Assembly (NCBI GenBank): GCA_021399435.1
Contig: JAJTUP010000058.1
Coordinates: 124,001-188,000, forward strand
Length of the DNA: 64,000 bases
Source: Diaporthe sp. PMI_573
Lineage: Eukaryota; Ascomycota; Sordariomycetes; Diaporthales; Diaporthaceae
Direction of reading: 5' to 3'
How positions within the stretch are numbered: position 1 is the stretch's first letter; the number at the start of each line of letters is the position of its first letter. Shown one piece after another: positions 21,110-30,779 of the stretch. The notes under the pieces were generated by a model. The model saw only the letters and a list, made by a program, of their open reading frames with translations, had not been told where the DNA came from and made no database searches. The position numbers were made by a program, and so were the translations under genes.

Positions 21110-21935
21110 TACAAAGCACACAGCAAACACAGACTGCATCCACCCACCCACGCCCAAAAGGGAAGAAAACACCCAAACCCACCCCGTTGGCAACAAATCC
21201 CGCAAAGCGGAGTAAAGAAAAATGAAAATAGTCGCAAAGCAAGGCAAGATAGCGGGTTTAAACAAGTTACGAACAGACGTCTTCAACGGACCCGTACTCG
21301 CCAACAGATCAAGCCACCGTTAAGATATAGGGAAAACATATAGGAACCTGCAACTTTATCAATTACATTTTACGTCCACACAATATGCAAGAGGAATAGC
21401 CAGCGCCTTTCGCAAGAATAAAGTGATTGCATGTGAAGTTGTGGAGAAGCCTGCAATCTTATAAACCCGCTCTTCATCGCCGGTAGATATGGTTGTCGGT
21501 TGCATGCGATGTGGCGGCATAATGGTTGAGGTAGCACCGAACGGACTTGTATCCATGTTTATCGGGTGAAGATTTGTATTTCATCCTCTACGGCAAACAA
21601 GTTGCGTCTTTTTGCCTTTCCAACCAGCGGACTTATCCGAAATGATCTCTTGGATAGGCAAATACGGAAGTTGCAGTGGAGGTTGAGATTTTACTTTGTA
21701 GTGGGGAACTTGAACATTTGAAATGGAGAGCAACAAAGGAGAGCGTAGAAAACATATCCGAACAGGGACACAAAGGAAAGACCATGAGTGATCAAAGCCC
21801 TACAAAGTGACAAGTCATGATCGCCGTGAAATAAGAATCGCTCGATAGAATGCGGAAGCGCTGGATAGAAGGCAAGCATTACGCTATTCAAGGTTGCCCA
21901 GCTCAGTCAGTGCTTGGGTTCGGGTTAAGCCCCAC
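21110..21935. other. Region without a supported gene
   Basis: No recognisable coding content on either strand between the LINE fragment and the dispersed repeat. Confidence 0.35.
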
Positions 21936-21939
21936 CACT

Positions 21940-22320
21940 GATCCACGCAACGCTTACAACTTTTTCTGCGCCTTGAATCCACCCGTTCTGCCTCCATCCA
22001 ACACAAAAGTTCACGGTGTAATAGGTTATATCAACAAAGACAGCCCTAGTAAACACCCGACGCACCTTGGCAGCTACAATGTATATTGACAAACTCGAGC
22101 GCCCGATTGGAAGCTCGAGGCAATTACGGAAAGCTCAGTTGTGAATCATGTAAAAGCATGCATCTTGATTTGGTCCAAGCTTCCCATAGAAGACATCGGA
22201 TTCCAGTGGGCTACGCCCAAGGGTGTTATACTCTTTGCAGTTGTTGGAGCGGCACAGCACGAATCTCTTTATAAGACCAAGGTGTGCCTTATTTGTGTCC
22301 AAGACCGGGAGCAGTGTTGG
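21940..22320 (+). repeat. Dispersed repeat, copy 1 (inverted copy at 61.75-62.19 kb)
   Basis: About 380 bp aligns to the reverse complement of 61750-62185, with roughly 80-85% identity by eye and a short gap. Shared translated blocks are NFFCALNPPVLPPSN, HGVIGYIN, YNVY*, then PKGVILFAVVGAAQHES. Both copies have the same stop after YNVY, so that stop predates duplication or ends a real exon. I recognise no transposon family. Confidence 0.6.
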
Positions 22321-22692
22321 GGAGGAGCATGTTTAATGTCAAGGGCATGGTTGATTTGGGAGGGCTTAGTGCTATACCTTTCCAGCACGTAGAAGATCAG
22401 GCCGCACATCTGCTCTGAGCCGGTCAAGATCCATGCAGATGTCACCATCAGCGTCTCTATGCACATCGCCCCCACCCCCTGCTCGTGGCATATTCATTCA
22501 TGCGCAGCAACAACCCTGGGAGCTTCGTCGTCGTCTAGAGGGTGCGTCATGATTATTGGCATGCGCCCGTCTCACAAATCAGGCCGTCACCAAACCCGTC
22601 AGGTACTCGCCTTGCTCCCACAACCTTCCCAAATAACCAGAACGTGATCGATGAGACTCAATATCATTCTCCCGACTCCTAAGAATAATCTG

Positions 22693-23109
22693 TTACAACC
22701 TCAGTTGAGCAACAGAAAGAGCTACAGCCCGTTGTAGCCGAGCGAATGTCTTGGCTCGTTCCTCCTCCTCGGCCTGGAAGTACTTGACGAGGTCCAGCTT
22801 CCGCTTAATGATGTCTCCAAACTCATCTTTGTAGCCATGTTGTTCGTTAAAAGGTTGTAATAATTGGACCTGCTCCATCATAACTGTAAGTGCAGCCTTG
22901 GCGTGGCTTAGTATCTGAGCCGTTTGTGGCACTTGGCCGTCCGACGTGAGGATAGCTTCGACAAGTTTCTTAAGCTCGGAATCCTGGCTGACGTTGCTAG
23001 AATCGATACGAGGTCGTGCAGTAAGGCAGGAGCTCGTGACCTCTTGCGCATCTGAGCGCGGGGTGGGGTTGGCGCCCTCTGGATTTGCGGTCGAAATTGG
23101 AGGCGCCAT
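22693..23109 (-). CDS. Small helical protein, unrecognised
   Basis: 138 aa from ATG 23109, one exon. The N-terminal 45 residues are Pro/Thr/Ser-rich. The rest is predicted helical, with DSELKKLVEAILT and KRKLDLVKYFQAEEEERAK, suggesting coiled-coil association. The frame is clean and composition is ordinary, so it is probably a real gene amid relics. No membrane span, signal peptide or enzyme motif. Function unknown. Confidence 0.55.
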   Translation of the reverse strand: MAPPISTANPEGANPTPRSDAQEVTSSCLTARPRIDSSNVSQDSELKKLVEAILTSDGQVPQTAQILSHAKAALTVMMEQVQLLQPFNEQHGYKDEFGDIIKRKLDLVKYFQAEEEERAKTFARLQRAVALSVAQLRL

Positions 23110-23415
23110 TTTCCAACAGTCAGGGGGTCAGTCGAGGTCAAGTTGTGTACTGTATTTGATTTGCAGAGTATTTTGATACAGTACAGTATCTGTGATCCAG
23201 CTCGAAAATTGTAGAAATGGGATGGAAATGAAAGATACGAAGAATTCTGACAACCAGTCATGCTGATGCGCAAGATATTTATTCTCAAGCTTTTCGCTGT
23301 GATTCACCAAACGACCCTGTGTTCTGCGACGCAATACTCAATTCTTGTTGCTAGGGTAACATGAGTCACAAAAGCAAGTACAGGAACTGTGGCCGGTTCA
23401 AGGATTTACGTCATC

Positions 23416-23916
23416 ATGTCAGGGTTAGGATCCGGGATTCACCGCCCGCTCGTCGGACGAGATGCAAGTCTGAAGAAGCGGTGCCTGAAGTGCTTCGTCG
23501 CCTTTGTGGCCACTCTGCTTCCTCGCGCAGCCTTTTCCGCCCCGGTCGCCGTCTCCATCGCGGCTATGGAACCGGGCCACTCTGGATACGAAAGCTACGT
23601 GGGCGCCGCGGCTCGAGATGAGCTCTCCACCGCTGGCCGCTCTGGCTATAACTCGGTGGGGACCACCGCGCGTCGCGCCACTATAGCCACCAACACTGAT
23701 GGTCGCTCTGGGTACAACTCTGTTGATGTTACCAGCCAGACGGGTCTCACTGATATCACGACTGACGGACGGTCTGGCTACAACTCTGTTGAGGTCGCTG
23801 AGCACAACGGCGTTATGAGCGCTGAGACTGACGGGCGGGGCGGTTGCAACTCTGGATCCACTGAAACGAAAGTCACCACAGACGCGGAGGCAGACGGTCG
23901 ATCAGGTTATAACTAG
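23416..23916 (+). CDS. Secreted-type protein with 22-aa SGYNS tandem repeats
   Basis: 166 aa from ATG 23416. A basic stretch (SLKKRCLKCF) precedes a hydrophobic run (VAFVATLLPRAAFSA) ending in a likely signal-peptidase site, after a rather long 20-residue N-region. The mature part is five to six tandem units of about 22 residues (66 bp), each with GRSGYNSV or a variant (GHSGYESY, GRGGCNSG). The spacers are variable and Thr/Ala/Glu-rich. The last unit ends at GYN followed by the stop. There are no Lys-Arg (Kex2) sites between units, so it does not look like a known dikaritin-type precursor. Other readings: a repeat-containing wall protein or effector. An upstream ATG (23361) lies in another frame. 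Confidence 0.5.
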   Translation: MSGLGSGIHRPLVGRDASLKKRCLKCFVAFVATLLPRAAFSAPVAVSIAAMEPGHSGYESYVGAAARDELSTAGRSGYNSVGTTARRATIATNTDGRSGYNSVDVTSQTGLTDITTDGRSGYNSVEVAEHNGVMSAETDGRGGCNSGSTETKVTTDAEADGRSGYN

Positions 23917-23984
23917 AACCACGACCAGTGCTACTTCCCGTTTTGGGGGAGAAAATACCCGCTGTATAAGGCAAACGAAGACGC

Positions 23985-24250
23985 TATCATCTGTACGGAA
24001 AAGGCGCTCTCCACCACTGAGCTTGGTGGTCATACTTTCCCCTGCATGAAACGAATAATACCCTCTTCTTATTAGTGTGGCTTCCATGTCTATCACTTGT
24101 CCATCTATTTGGGCTTGTTTCAATAACCCAGTCGTTTGGGAGGCCGCCCTCTGTGTACCACTTGCAAGGTGCATCTTGGCCCTGACAACTAGGAACGGCG
24201 GTCCGCACCACCCATCCCCACTGATCAACTCAATTAACATCACCTTCACA
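23985..24250 (-). mobile_element. Relic of Fot1/pogo-type transposase, copy 2
   Basis: The minus strand, over two frames, reads GWCGPPFLVVRAKMHLAS, then TEGGLPNDWVIETSPNRWTS. The second is the 'GLPxDWxI..S.NGWT' block of DDE_1 transposases. It aligns with 950-1080 on the same strand (about 75-80% at DNA level). It ends where the coiled-coil ORF at 24266 begins. Confidence 0.75.
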
Positions 24251-24265
24251 CCACAGCAGAGGGTA

Positions 24266-24631
24266 CTAAAGGCGCTGCGAGCATGGCAAGAAGTTCTTTC
24301 CAAGTTTAGCCAATGCATTATCCGCTTCAGCAAGCATTTGCTTTGCGTCCAGTACGTCCTGGCTTTCACCATCACCGGCACTCTCCAAATTTGTCTTTAA
24401 CACCTCCACGTTACCCCTCCTCTTCCTTATGTGTTTCTGGGCATCGGCTAACACATCTCTATCCTTGTCTGACTCTTCCGATCTCATGGCCTTTTGCTCC
24501 TCGGAAGTTACCATTTTCGGCTTTTGCAGGATTCTCTCCACCTCAGGAATCTTTGCAAGGTCTTCTTCTACATCCTTACTCATGAATTGCTTCTCATCAT
24601 CGATTTCAGCCGGGAGTATGGCTTCGAGCAT
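24266..24631 (-). CDS. Small charged helical protein, unrecognised
   Basis: 121 aa from ATG 24631. Almost entirely charged helix, e.g. KDVEEDLAKIPEVERILQKP and DAKQMLAEADNALAKLG, hence likely coiled coil. The frame runs on upstream without ATG, so a 5' exon could exist. The plus strand just upstream encodes an RGG segment, and the two reading frames overlap only outside this CDS. No known domain. Confidence 0.4.
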   Translation of the reverse strand: MLEAILPAEIDDEKQFMSKDVEEDLAKIPEVERILQKPKMVTSEEQKAMRSEESDKDRDVLADAQKHIRKRRGNVEVLKTNLESAGDGESQDVLDAKQMLAEADNALAKLGKNFLPCSQRL

Positions 24632-24678
24632 CACTTTAAGCACACAAGAACCAGCAGCCCGCTGGTCATACGTTTCAC

Positions 24679-24858
24679 ATGGACGATGTTGACGAGAAAG
24701 ACCAGTTCTTTCTCGACCGGAAGTACTTTGGTGGACGTGGCGGATACCGAGGCGGATCACGCGGAGGATACAATGGCAGAAGCAGCTTCCGCGGCGGATT
24801 TCGCGGCAACTACGGTGGCAACCGTGGTGGCTATAGCAGCCGAGATAGTGTTTTTTAA
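24679..24858 (+). other. RGG-box coding segment (possible last exon)
   Basis: The frame from ATG 24679 gives 59 residues: an acidic start (MDDVDEKDQFFLDRKYF), then GGRGGYRGGSRGG and more RGG/RGGF repeats, ending SSRDSVF with TAA at 24856. RGG boxes bind RNA and end many hnRNP, Gar1-type or helicase proteins. A TAA lies upstream in frame at about 24636, so if real it needs an intron just before. It could be the severed C-terminus of an RNA-binding protein. Confidence 0.35.
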
Positions 24859-25104
24859 TTCAGGCACAGGGGTTGGTTCTATTCCGCATTCTATTGCCCC
24901 CCACCCACTTCCCCCTTTAATTTTTCAAACTTTATAAACTTATTTAAGGTTAGTCGTTGACGAGCCTTGTACATATAAATCCACTCCCTTCCACCGTATG
25001 CTCAGCCGAATGTGATCAAAGTACGGACCAAAATTCTCAAGAAATGGAAATTGAATTTCACATTATTGCCGGATGATAAAATTCGTATACTGTACTGACC
25101 TACC

Positions 25105-25110
25105 TATATA
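25105..25110 (+). promoter_or_regulatory. TATA-like element before the small membrane protein gene
   Basis: TATATA about 75 bp before the ATG at 25181, followed by a CA-rich leader; typical spacing for a fungal core promoter. Confidence 0.35.
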
Positions 25111-25180
25111 GACCCAAGTCACCATCAGCTTAACACACACATACACACACGTATATATCCTTCCATGACACTTTCAAAGC

Positions 25181-25459
25181 ATGGGTCTTTCCACTTTTGT
25201 TTCAAGGAAATCGACAACATACCACAAGACCAAGAACAGCAACTTATCAACCACGATAGTCTTGATCATTATCGGGTCAATCTTTTTAATTGCGATTGCC
25301 ACGGGCATAATAAAACAAATATACTTGTATAGACTGAACAAGAATAGCCAACATAACGGCAAGTCCCAGGTCCCAGCCCCGGGCCATAATATTTTGAACA
25401 AAACCTTACCAGCGACCCCTGAGCCGTCCTATAGTGGAAATTTAAATCCGCGTGGATAA
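25181..25459 (+). CDS. Small single-pass membrane protein
   Basis: 92 aa from an ATG in the context AGCATGGG. Residues about 25-47 are a clean hydrophobic span (TTIVLIIIGSIFLIAIATGI) flanked by polar and basic residues. The C-terminal tail is Pro/Asn-rich (PATPEPSY). The long N-terminal segment before the span suggests a signal anchor rather than a cleaved signal. No family recognised. The promoter-like element upstream and an uninterrupted frame favour a real gene. Confidence 0.5.
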   Translation: MGLSTFVSRKSTTYHKTKNSNLSTTIVLIIIGSIFLIAIATGIIKQIYLYRLNKNSQHNGKSQVPAPGHNILNKTLPATPEPSYSGNLNPRG

Positions 25460-25558
25460 GGGGGTAATGCATCGTTGTTGTTTCTTTGTCCCGGATACCC
25501 CTAGTGGTCATTACCTGCTTTATCGGTGGGGCTTCTAACGCCATCCTTGATTAAGGCC

Positions 25559-25774
25559 ATGTGCTTGCTCATGATTACCAACAACAGCCGTTGCGGGCAC
25601 AACACATACCGTTATGATCCATGCATAGGGAACACTCACCATCACTGCCCTTGCAGTTGGACAGAGATACAAGCACGCAATGAGAACTGCTCGGCCTGTG
25701 CCCATTGGGCTGAGTTGGCACTGCGAAACGGGGAGGAACGGATCGCGTGGGCTTACAAGATGCAGAAGAAGTAA
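25559..25774 (+). CDS. Small Cys/His-rich protein (MC...CGH family)
   Basis: 71 aa from ATG 25559. It contains MITNNSRCGHNTYRYDPC, then HHHCPCSW and ENCSACAHWAE: eight Cys plus several His in zinc-ligand-like spacing. The start with Met-Cys, the CGH and the later Cys pairs follow a pattern common in short ascomycete proteins of unknown role; the gene at 16123 has the same layout. No signal peptide. Metal binding is inferred from composition only. Confidence 0.5.
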   Translation: MCLLMITNNSRCGHNTYRYDPCIGNTHHHCPCSWTEIQARNENCSACAHWAELALRNGEERIAWAYKMQKK

Positions 25775-25894
25775 CTTACGAAAAGCGGTCCTTTCAGTGA
25801 GACAAGACAAGGTTAGGCGTTGAAGATCAGTTCAATCTCTGCTCCCTACGTAACATAATACAATACTTTGATAGGATAATTCTTACGTCTGATC

Positions 25895-26860
25895 TTGCAT
25901 TACTATGTGAACAAAACGCCTGTTGAGGTATTAGAATGCCCAGGCCGTAAATACGAAGTGGAGATGAATCGCATGCTGCGGTGTTTACACGGCAGGAGAA
26001 TTCCTGGAAGCTCTTCAGCAGTCAATCTAAGTATTCATCTACGAATAGCTTTCACTAGCTGTGATCATTGTCAGAACCCCATTGCTCAATCCACCGCCTT
26101 GCTGCGTACCCTGAACATAAACCCTTAAACAATGGCCGCTGTGGTATGTCTGAGGTTTATCTTGTCGTCACCATGCGTACAATGACTGCCAGGCTATTCA
26201 CTCACGAATAAGATTTCATTAGCTGGTGATCATTGTCAGGAACCCTGTTGCTTAATTAACCACCTTGTTACGTATCTTGGACATAAACCCGATCTTTGAG
26301 GACCCAAGAAGCCTCGATTATTATATTTTCGCTCTGACTAACCTCACATAGTGACGACTTAGTACTGGCAGGGTCCCCTAGGTGCTTCATTTGCCACTGC
26401 GTCAACAATTCTTTTTGTCTGTAACATGGTCCTTTCGCGAATCTTGGTGCGCTAGCGGGACAGCCGACACTTTCACGCATCGGCTCCCTGTTAATAAATT
26501 TACCAGTGATGTTTACAATACGATGAAAATTGCCTACAGGCCTTCTTAGATTTCTCAAAGAAGAGATGTTACGGTATAATTTATTCGTCACCTTTTGTGT
26601 AATTTCCAGCTTTGAGCGGTAGACCATTAAACATACCAGGTATGATAGGCTTGAATAGAGGAGCTGAGTGCTATAAAGCCGGGGGATGGGGCGAGTGCCA
26701 AGACATAAAAGCAGCCCCACCGTGTTTCGAGATCCTATAACCTTTTCGTTTGCGCTTGCGCTTGCGCTTGCTGCCTGCTTTCCGCCTCATTCCCCGCCTC
26801 AAACACGATATGTTAACTCGTTCTTATGTGTCATATTGTGTAGACCTAAGCTTCTCGAGG
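25895..26860. other. Gene-poor region with a tandem duplication
   Basis: About 96 bp at 26030-26125 recurs in diverged form at 26194-26290 (both pass through TGATCATTGTCAG and end CATAAACCC). No recognisable gene. A repeated GCGCTTGC run lies at about 26750-26772. Confidence 0.4.
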
Positions 26861-26861
26861 C

Positions 26862-27957
26862 ATGGACAAAGGATATGACAGCAAGCAGCCGACTGCTCCT
26901 GCCTCGTGCTCGCTGCCGCAGTCTGGGTCACCTTTACCTACTGCCTACAATCCGCACCAACCGTTTCTTGCTCTTCCTACCTCTTACCAGCTCATAAACT
27001 CAACGGGTCTCTCCCTCCCTCAACATACCTTCACTCACTATCCTCCAGTACTGCACGCGCCTCAACAGCCACTACACTCACAGCACTTCAATAGCCACCA
27101 ACCACATGAGAAAACTCTTCCCTCCGCAGCATATCAACAAGACACACCCTCTGAACATCAACTTGACAACCACCCTCCATCTCTCGCGTCGTCTTTCACT
27201 ACACACACAACTGCAAGTAAGCCAAGATCTTACAGAGCATCGCGGGTATGTCTACAACGACGACTGTGACAGGAAATATAACCTCTTACAAGATTGCAGG
27301 CATGCGAGAGCTGTCGAGCGCACAAGACAAAATGTGACGAGCAGAAGCCCTCTTGCAAGAATTGTAGCGACAAGTATTTAAAATGTGAATACCGTGATGC
27401 ACCCCTTACGGCGTAAGTGTCTTGTCTATTTTTTGGTTAGTTAGAGCTACATTTTATCTGACCAGCACCGCTACAGGATAGAAAAGGCAAAGAAAGACAT
27501 TCTGGATGCGATCAAGGGCACACCGTGGCCGGTTGAAGAGGAGCTTACAGCCACTATAAGTGAACTATTATCTGAAATCCGAGAGCTACAAGGCAAAATG
27601 GATAGGATGCAGGTATCACCAAAATCGGAAGACATCGTTAAAGAGGCGCCAGGAGCAGTCACACCATTCAATCCCGTTCGGTTGCCGTTGCTTGCGATAA
27701 GCACAGGGCTCACACCAAAAGAGACCACTGTTTCGTCCACATCGACGTGTCAAGAGGAGAAGAGTAAGAAGCGCGCCGCTAGTCCTGACTGTAGGTATGT
27801 CAAAAGGGTCAATTTAGAATCAGAAGAGGACTTCAAGACAGACATCGCCTGCTTGGGAAGCAAGTTGGATTCAGTAGCCGCAGACGTACAGAACATCAAG
27901 AAGGCGATGAAAGAGCTAGGAGATCAGATTGGTCGGCTGAAGGAATATCTAGAGTGA
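26862..27957 (+). CDS. Zn(II)2Cys6 DNA-binding protein, short type
   Basis: Join(26862..27245, 27300..27412, 27477..27957), 325 aa. Intron 1 has GTATGT..TTGCAG. Intron 2 has GTAAGT, branch CTGAC and CTACAG. Both preserve the frame. After a Pro/Gln/His-rich N-terminus of about 130 residues comes the binuclear zinc cluster ACESCRAHKTKC, DEQKPSCKNCSDKYLKCEY, with C-x2-C-x6-C-x6-C-x2-C-x6-C spacing complete. A leucine-rich coiled coil (ISELLSEIRELQGKM) follows, with a Ser/Thr linker and a second C-terminal coiled coil (VQNIKKAMKELGDQIGRLKE). There is no fungal_trans middle homology domain, so it is shorter than typical regulators. Probably a sequence-specific nuclear DNA-binding protein; targets unknown. 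Confidence 0.85.
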
Positions 27958-28507
27958 GGAGGGACCGACAGTGGGGAGGGACCGACATTGAGAACAGAAC
28001 AATTCCCATGCTAAATCATGCTGTCGGCGACCATATACCCTTTCGAGCGGTATAGAGTAGTGAACAACCCGCTGAGAAAAAGATTTGATAGGAGTCCCAG
28101 GGCGGGTATGGGGATCGATCCTGACTTTCGAATCAACGCGAGGAGGAATTCGTTATCGAGCCAGGCTAAGGCGATGAGATCCTCGAGGACGACCAAACAT
28201 TGCTTCACGACAAAGATCTTGAAACGGACGAAATGTACACGCAGTCCTATAGAGACGGATACATCGCTTCTCCATACCTGTTTGTTCAAGCGTTTCTGAT
28301 CGGAGCCGCCGAGTCTTATCCCGATCCAGTCCCTAGAGCCGATTCAATGTGACTTATATAAGAATGTCGGCGAATATAGACGAATGGCCATTTGCCCCCA
28401 AGGCTCGATGGATGTTTTCGGTGCCATTTGCGGGTTTAAGGACGGGAAGAGGCAAGTTTACCATGTGCTGATCACTCTGGCGTGCAGCCGGATGATACCT
28501 GCTGCTG

Positions 28508-30545
28508 CTACGCCTTGCGTTGCCATTGATTGTGTGTGTGTGTATCAAATGCGTCGACCATAATCCTGAGTCTCCGGAGCTGCTCAACCTTAACACCACC
28601 GCTCATGAGGCTCCCTCCACTGGACTCCAAGAAGCTCAAGATCCTTCTCTCACTCTTGCCTTCAACCAGCTCCCCCTCAGACAGCTTCTGCCTATTATAA
28701 CCCCTGACCACGTCCTTGTACAGTCCACGTTGGTTCAGCCTCATATCCTTTTTCGAGGCCAACAGACGGAGGCTCCGGTTGAAGATATCATTGCCCGTAA
28801 AGTAAATCAGCGCGGCGCCGTACTCCGTTTGCGGCCTGCGATATGTTAGTTTCGATTCCCAGAGCCTTGTGAGGTATTGCACATAACGCCATGCAACAAG
28901 AGCGAGTTTACACGTACACGAGCAGGAAATCAATACGCCTCCAAGGCCTGTATTCGTCCTCGCCGTTCTCGGAGCCATCAGCGCGTGGGAGGACGCAGCA
29001 GCCGTGCCACTTGGAGCCATTGTTGCCCCTGTTCCTGGAGTTCCGTTGGCTATGTGAGGCCAGCGTGGCCGTGAGGAATCCCTTCTCGGTCAGATTCCCA
29101 ACCAGCTCATCCAGGAACGGGATGAGCTCCTCGCTCGACCTGGTTCCTGCCTTGGTGATGATAAAGTCGACGTCGCCGCTGCTGTCCGCGCCCCTGCGGT
29201 AGCTGCCGCCGATGAGGAGCTCGACGTCCTTGTCGACCCGGGCCGCTTCGTCCTTCACGTAGTCGCTAATGGCCTCGACTTCCAAGCGCGGGATGCGTGT
29301 GTTGAGGTCTCGGTAGTGTTCGACGCCAATGCGCTGGTTTGGGGTTAGTGAGGCATGCCGCAGCAAATCGTTGAGGGTCCGGAAGCCCTTCGCCATCCAC
29401 TGGCTGGCCGTAGAATAGCCGACACCATAAATACCGAGGAAAAGCTGGAGAACCCGGCTTTTCGCATCGTTTTGTGCATGCTCTAGGCGTTGAAGGCGGT
29501 CAGTCTTGACGATCTCCTCGATCTTGCTGCCGATACTTTCCCCGATGAATGGGAGCAGTTCCGCCTGCTTTACCGTCGTTACCTTTTCGGTCTGCATGGA
29601 CAGGGTGTTTATGGCTCTGCGGTATGACATGAGACGCCAATGGTCGTTCGTCCTGTCGTAGTAGTCACATAGTTGTTGTAAGATTGCGATTGTCCTTGCA
29701 TTTGGCCCCCCGGACTTGTCCATCGTACCACCTCTGCTGCAAGCAAAGTTGTCCTCAAGTCTGGGCATTGACACCTGGGACCTTTTGGCGCGTTTCGGTG
29801 GCTTTTTAACTTCAGAGTCACTGTTACTGTCCTTGTTGTCATATTCATCTTCGTCGCACGCCAGTGAGGGAAGGTCCTTGTAATTCTTCTGCACGTGCTC
29901 AATCAGTTGTGACAGCTCGTCTCCGCAGTCATGACCAGTTGGGCGGTTGCTTGTGGGGCCAGCACGAGACACCCCATCCTCAGAAAAGGGCTGTGAGGAT
30001 GGAATAGTGACATGTGTCGTATTTGTCCTCGTCCCGGCCTCAGAATGGCTCACATTGAGCGGTGCTGAGGATTTCTCGCTTGACGAAGGAGTAACATTTG
30101 GATCCTTCCCCTGTCTGTTTGGGTCGTTTCGGGCGGCTTTGACCTCTAACGAGTCTTTTTGGGGTTTCTGGGCAGTGGATGCGGAGGGTATTGACGAGTC
30201 TGGGATGACCCGATACCATGACGACGTGGTCGGGACGAGTCGCTTCTCTGTAATGCTGTCCAGAGGCCAGTGTGTTCGAACTACCCAGGGCGGCTGGCCT
30301 TGGCCAATCACCGAGGCCACTATGTCCTTGATATGGTCAAAGGTCAGGTCGTCATCGACGATGACGTGCGTTGCATCTGCAAGCACAGAGGTAACTTTGG
30401 CACCGTACTTCTCAGCTTGTTCCATGCGAAGCCTCCGCAGGCCTTTGCGATCTTCCTGGATGTAGAAGAATCGCAAGCCTCTGAGAATCTGACCTTGAAG
30501 AGGCACCCCTGGTTCGGGCATGCGCTTGCGCTTGTGAGATCCCAT
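28508..30545 (-). CDS. Family X DNA polymerase (Pol lambda/mu/Pol4 type), 3' end frameshifted
   Basis: Complement(28508..28835, 28918..30545). The 82-nt intron has GTACGT, branch CTAAC and TCGCAG. The N-terminus has a BRCT-like region (GLRFFYIQEDRKGL to WVVRTHWPLDS), then a Ser-rich linker. The polymerase core follows: helix-hairpin-helix LLPFIGESIGSKIEEIV and LGIYGVGYSTASQWM, the nucleotidyltransferase motif GGSYRRGADSSGDVDFIIT with two catalytic Asp, RRIDFLLV with the third, then YFTGNDIFNRSLR and LNQRGLYKDV. It would fill gaps in non-homologous end joining and base excision repair in the nucleus. The end is odd. The other frame reads ELLGVQWREPHERWC and a stop, the normal Pol X terminus. 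As written, a missing base near 28640 diverts the frame into about 35 extra residues. Start ATG 30545. Confidence 0.9.
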
Positions 30546-30779
30546 GCTGCTGTCTGGAACCGGCGGGAAGGATGACGCGTGCGTTGAGGAAAGTGATGAC
30601 GGGTTGGTTGCCCTTCGTCTCAGCTTAGCTACGGCCGACGGACGGAGCGTGTCTTGGATAAATGAAGTACTGCCCGAGTCAGTGTAAGGTGAGGGAGTTG
30701 CTTCTTGGGGAGGATGGCCGCCTTAAGTATTTGAGATGAGAGCCTAGGCCGGGGTATCTGAGGCAGCAAGACCTTTAGA

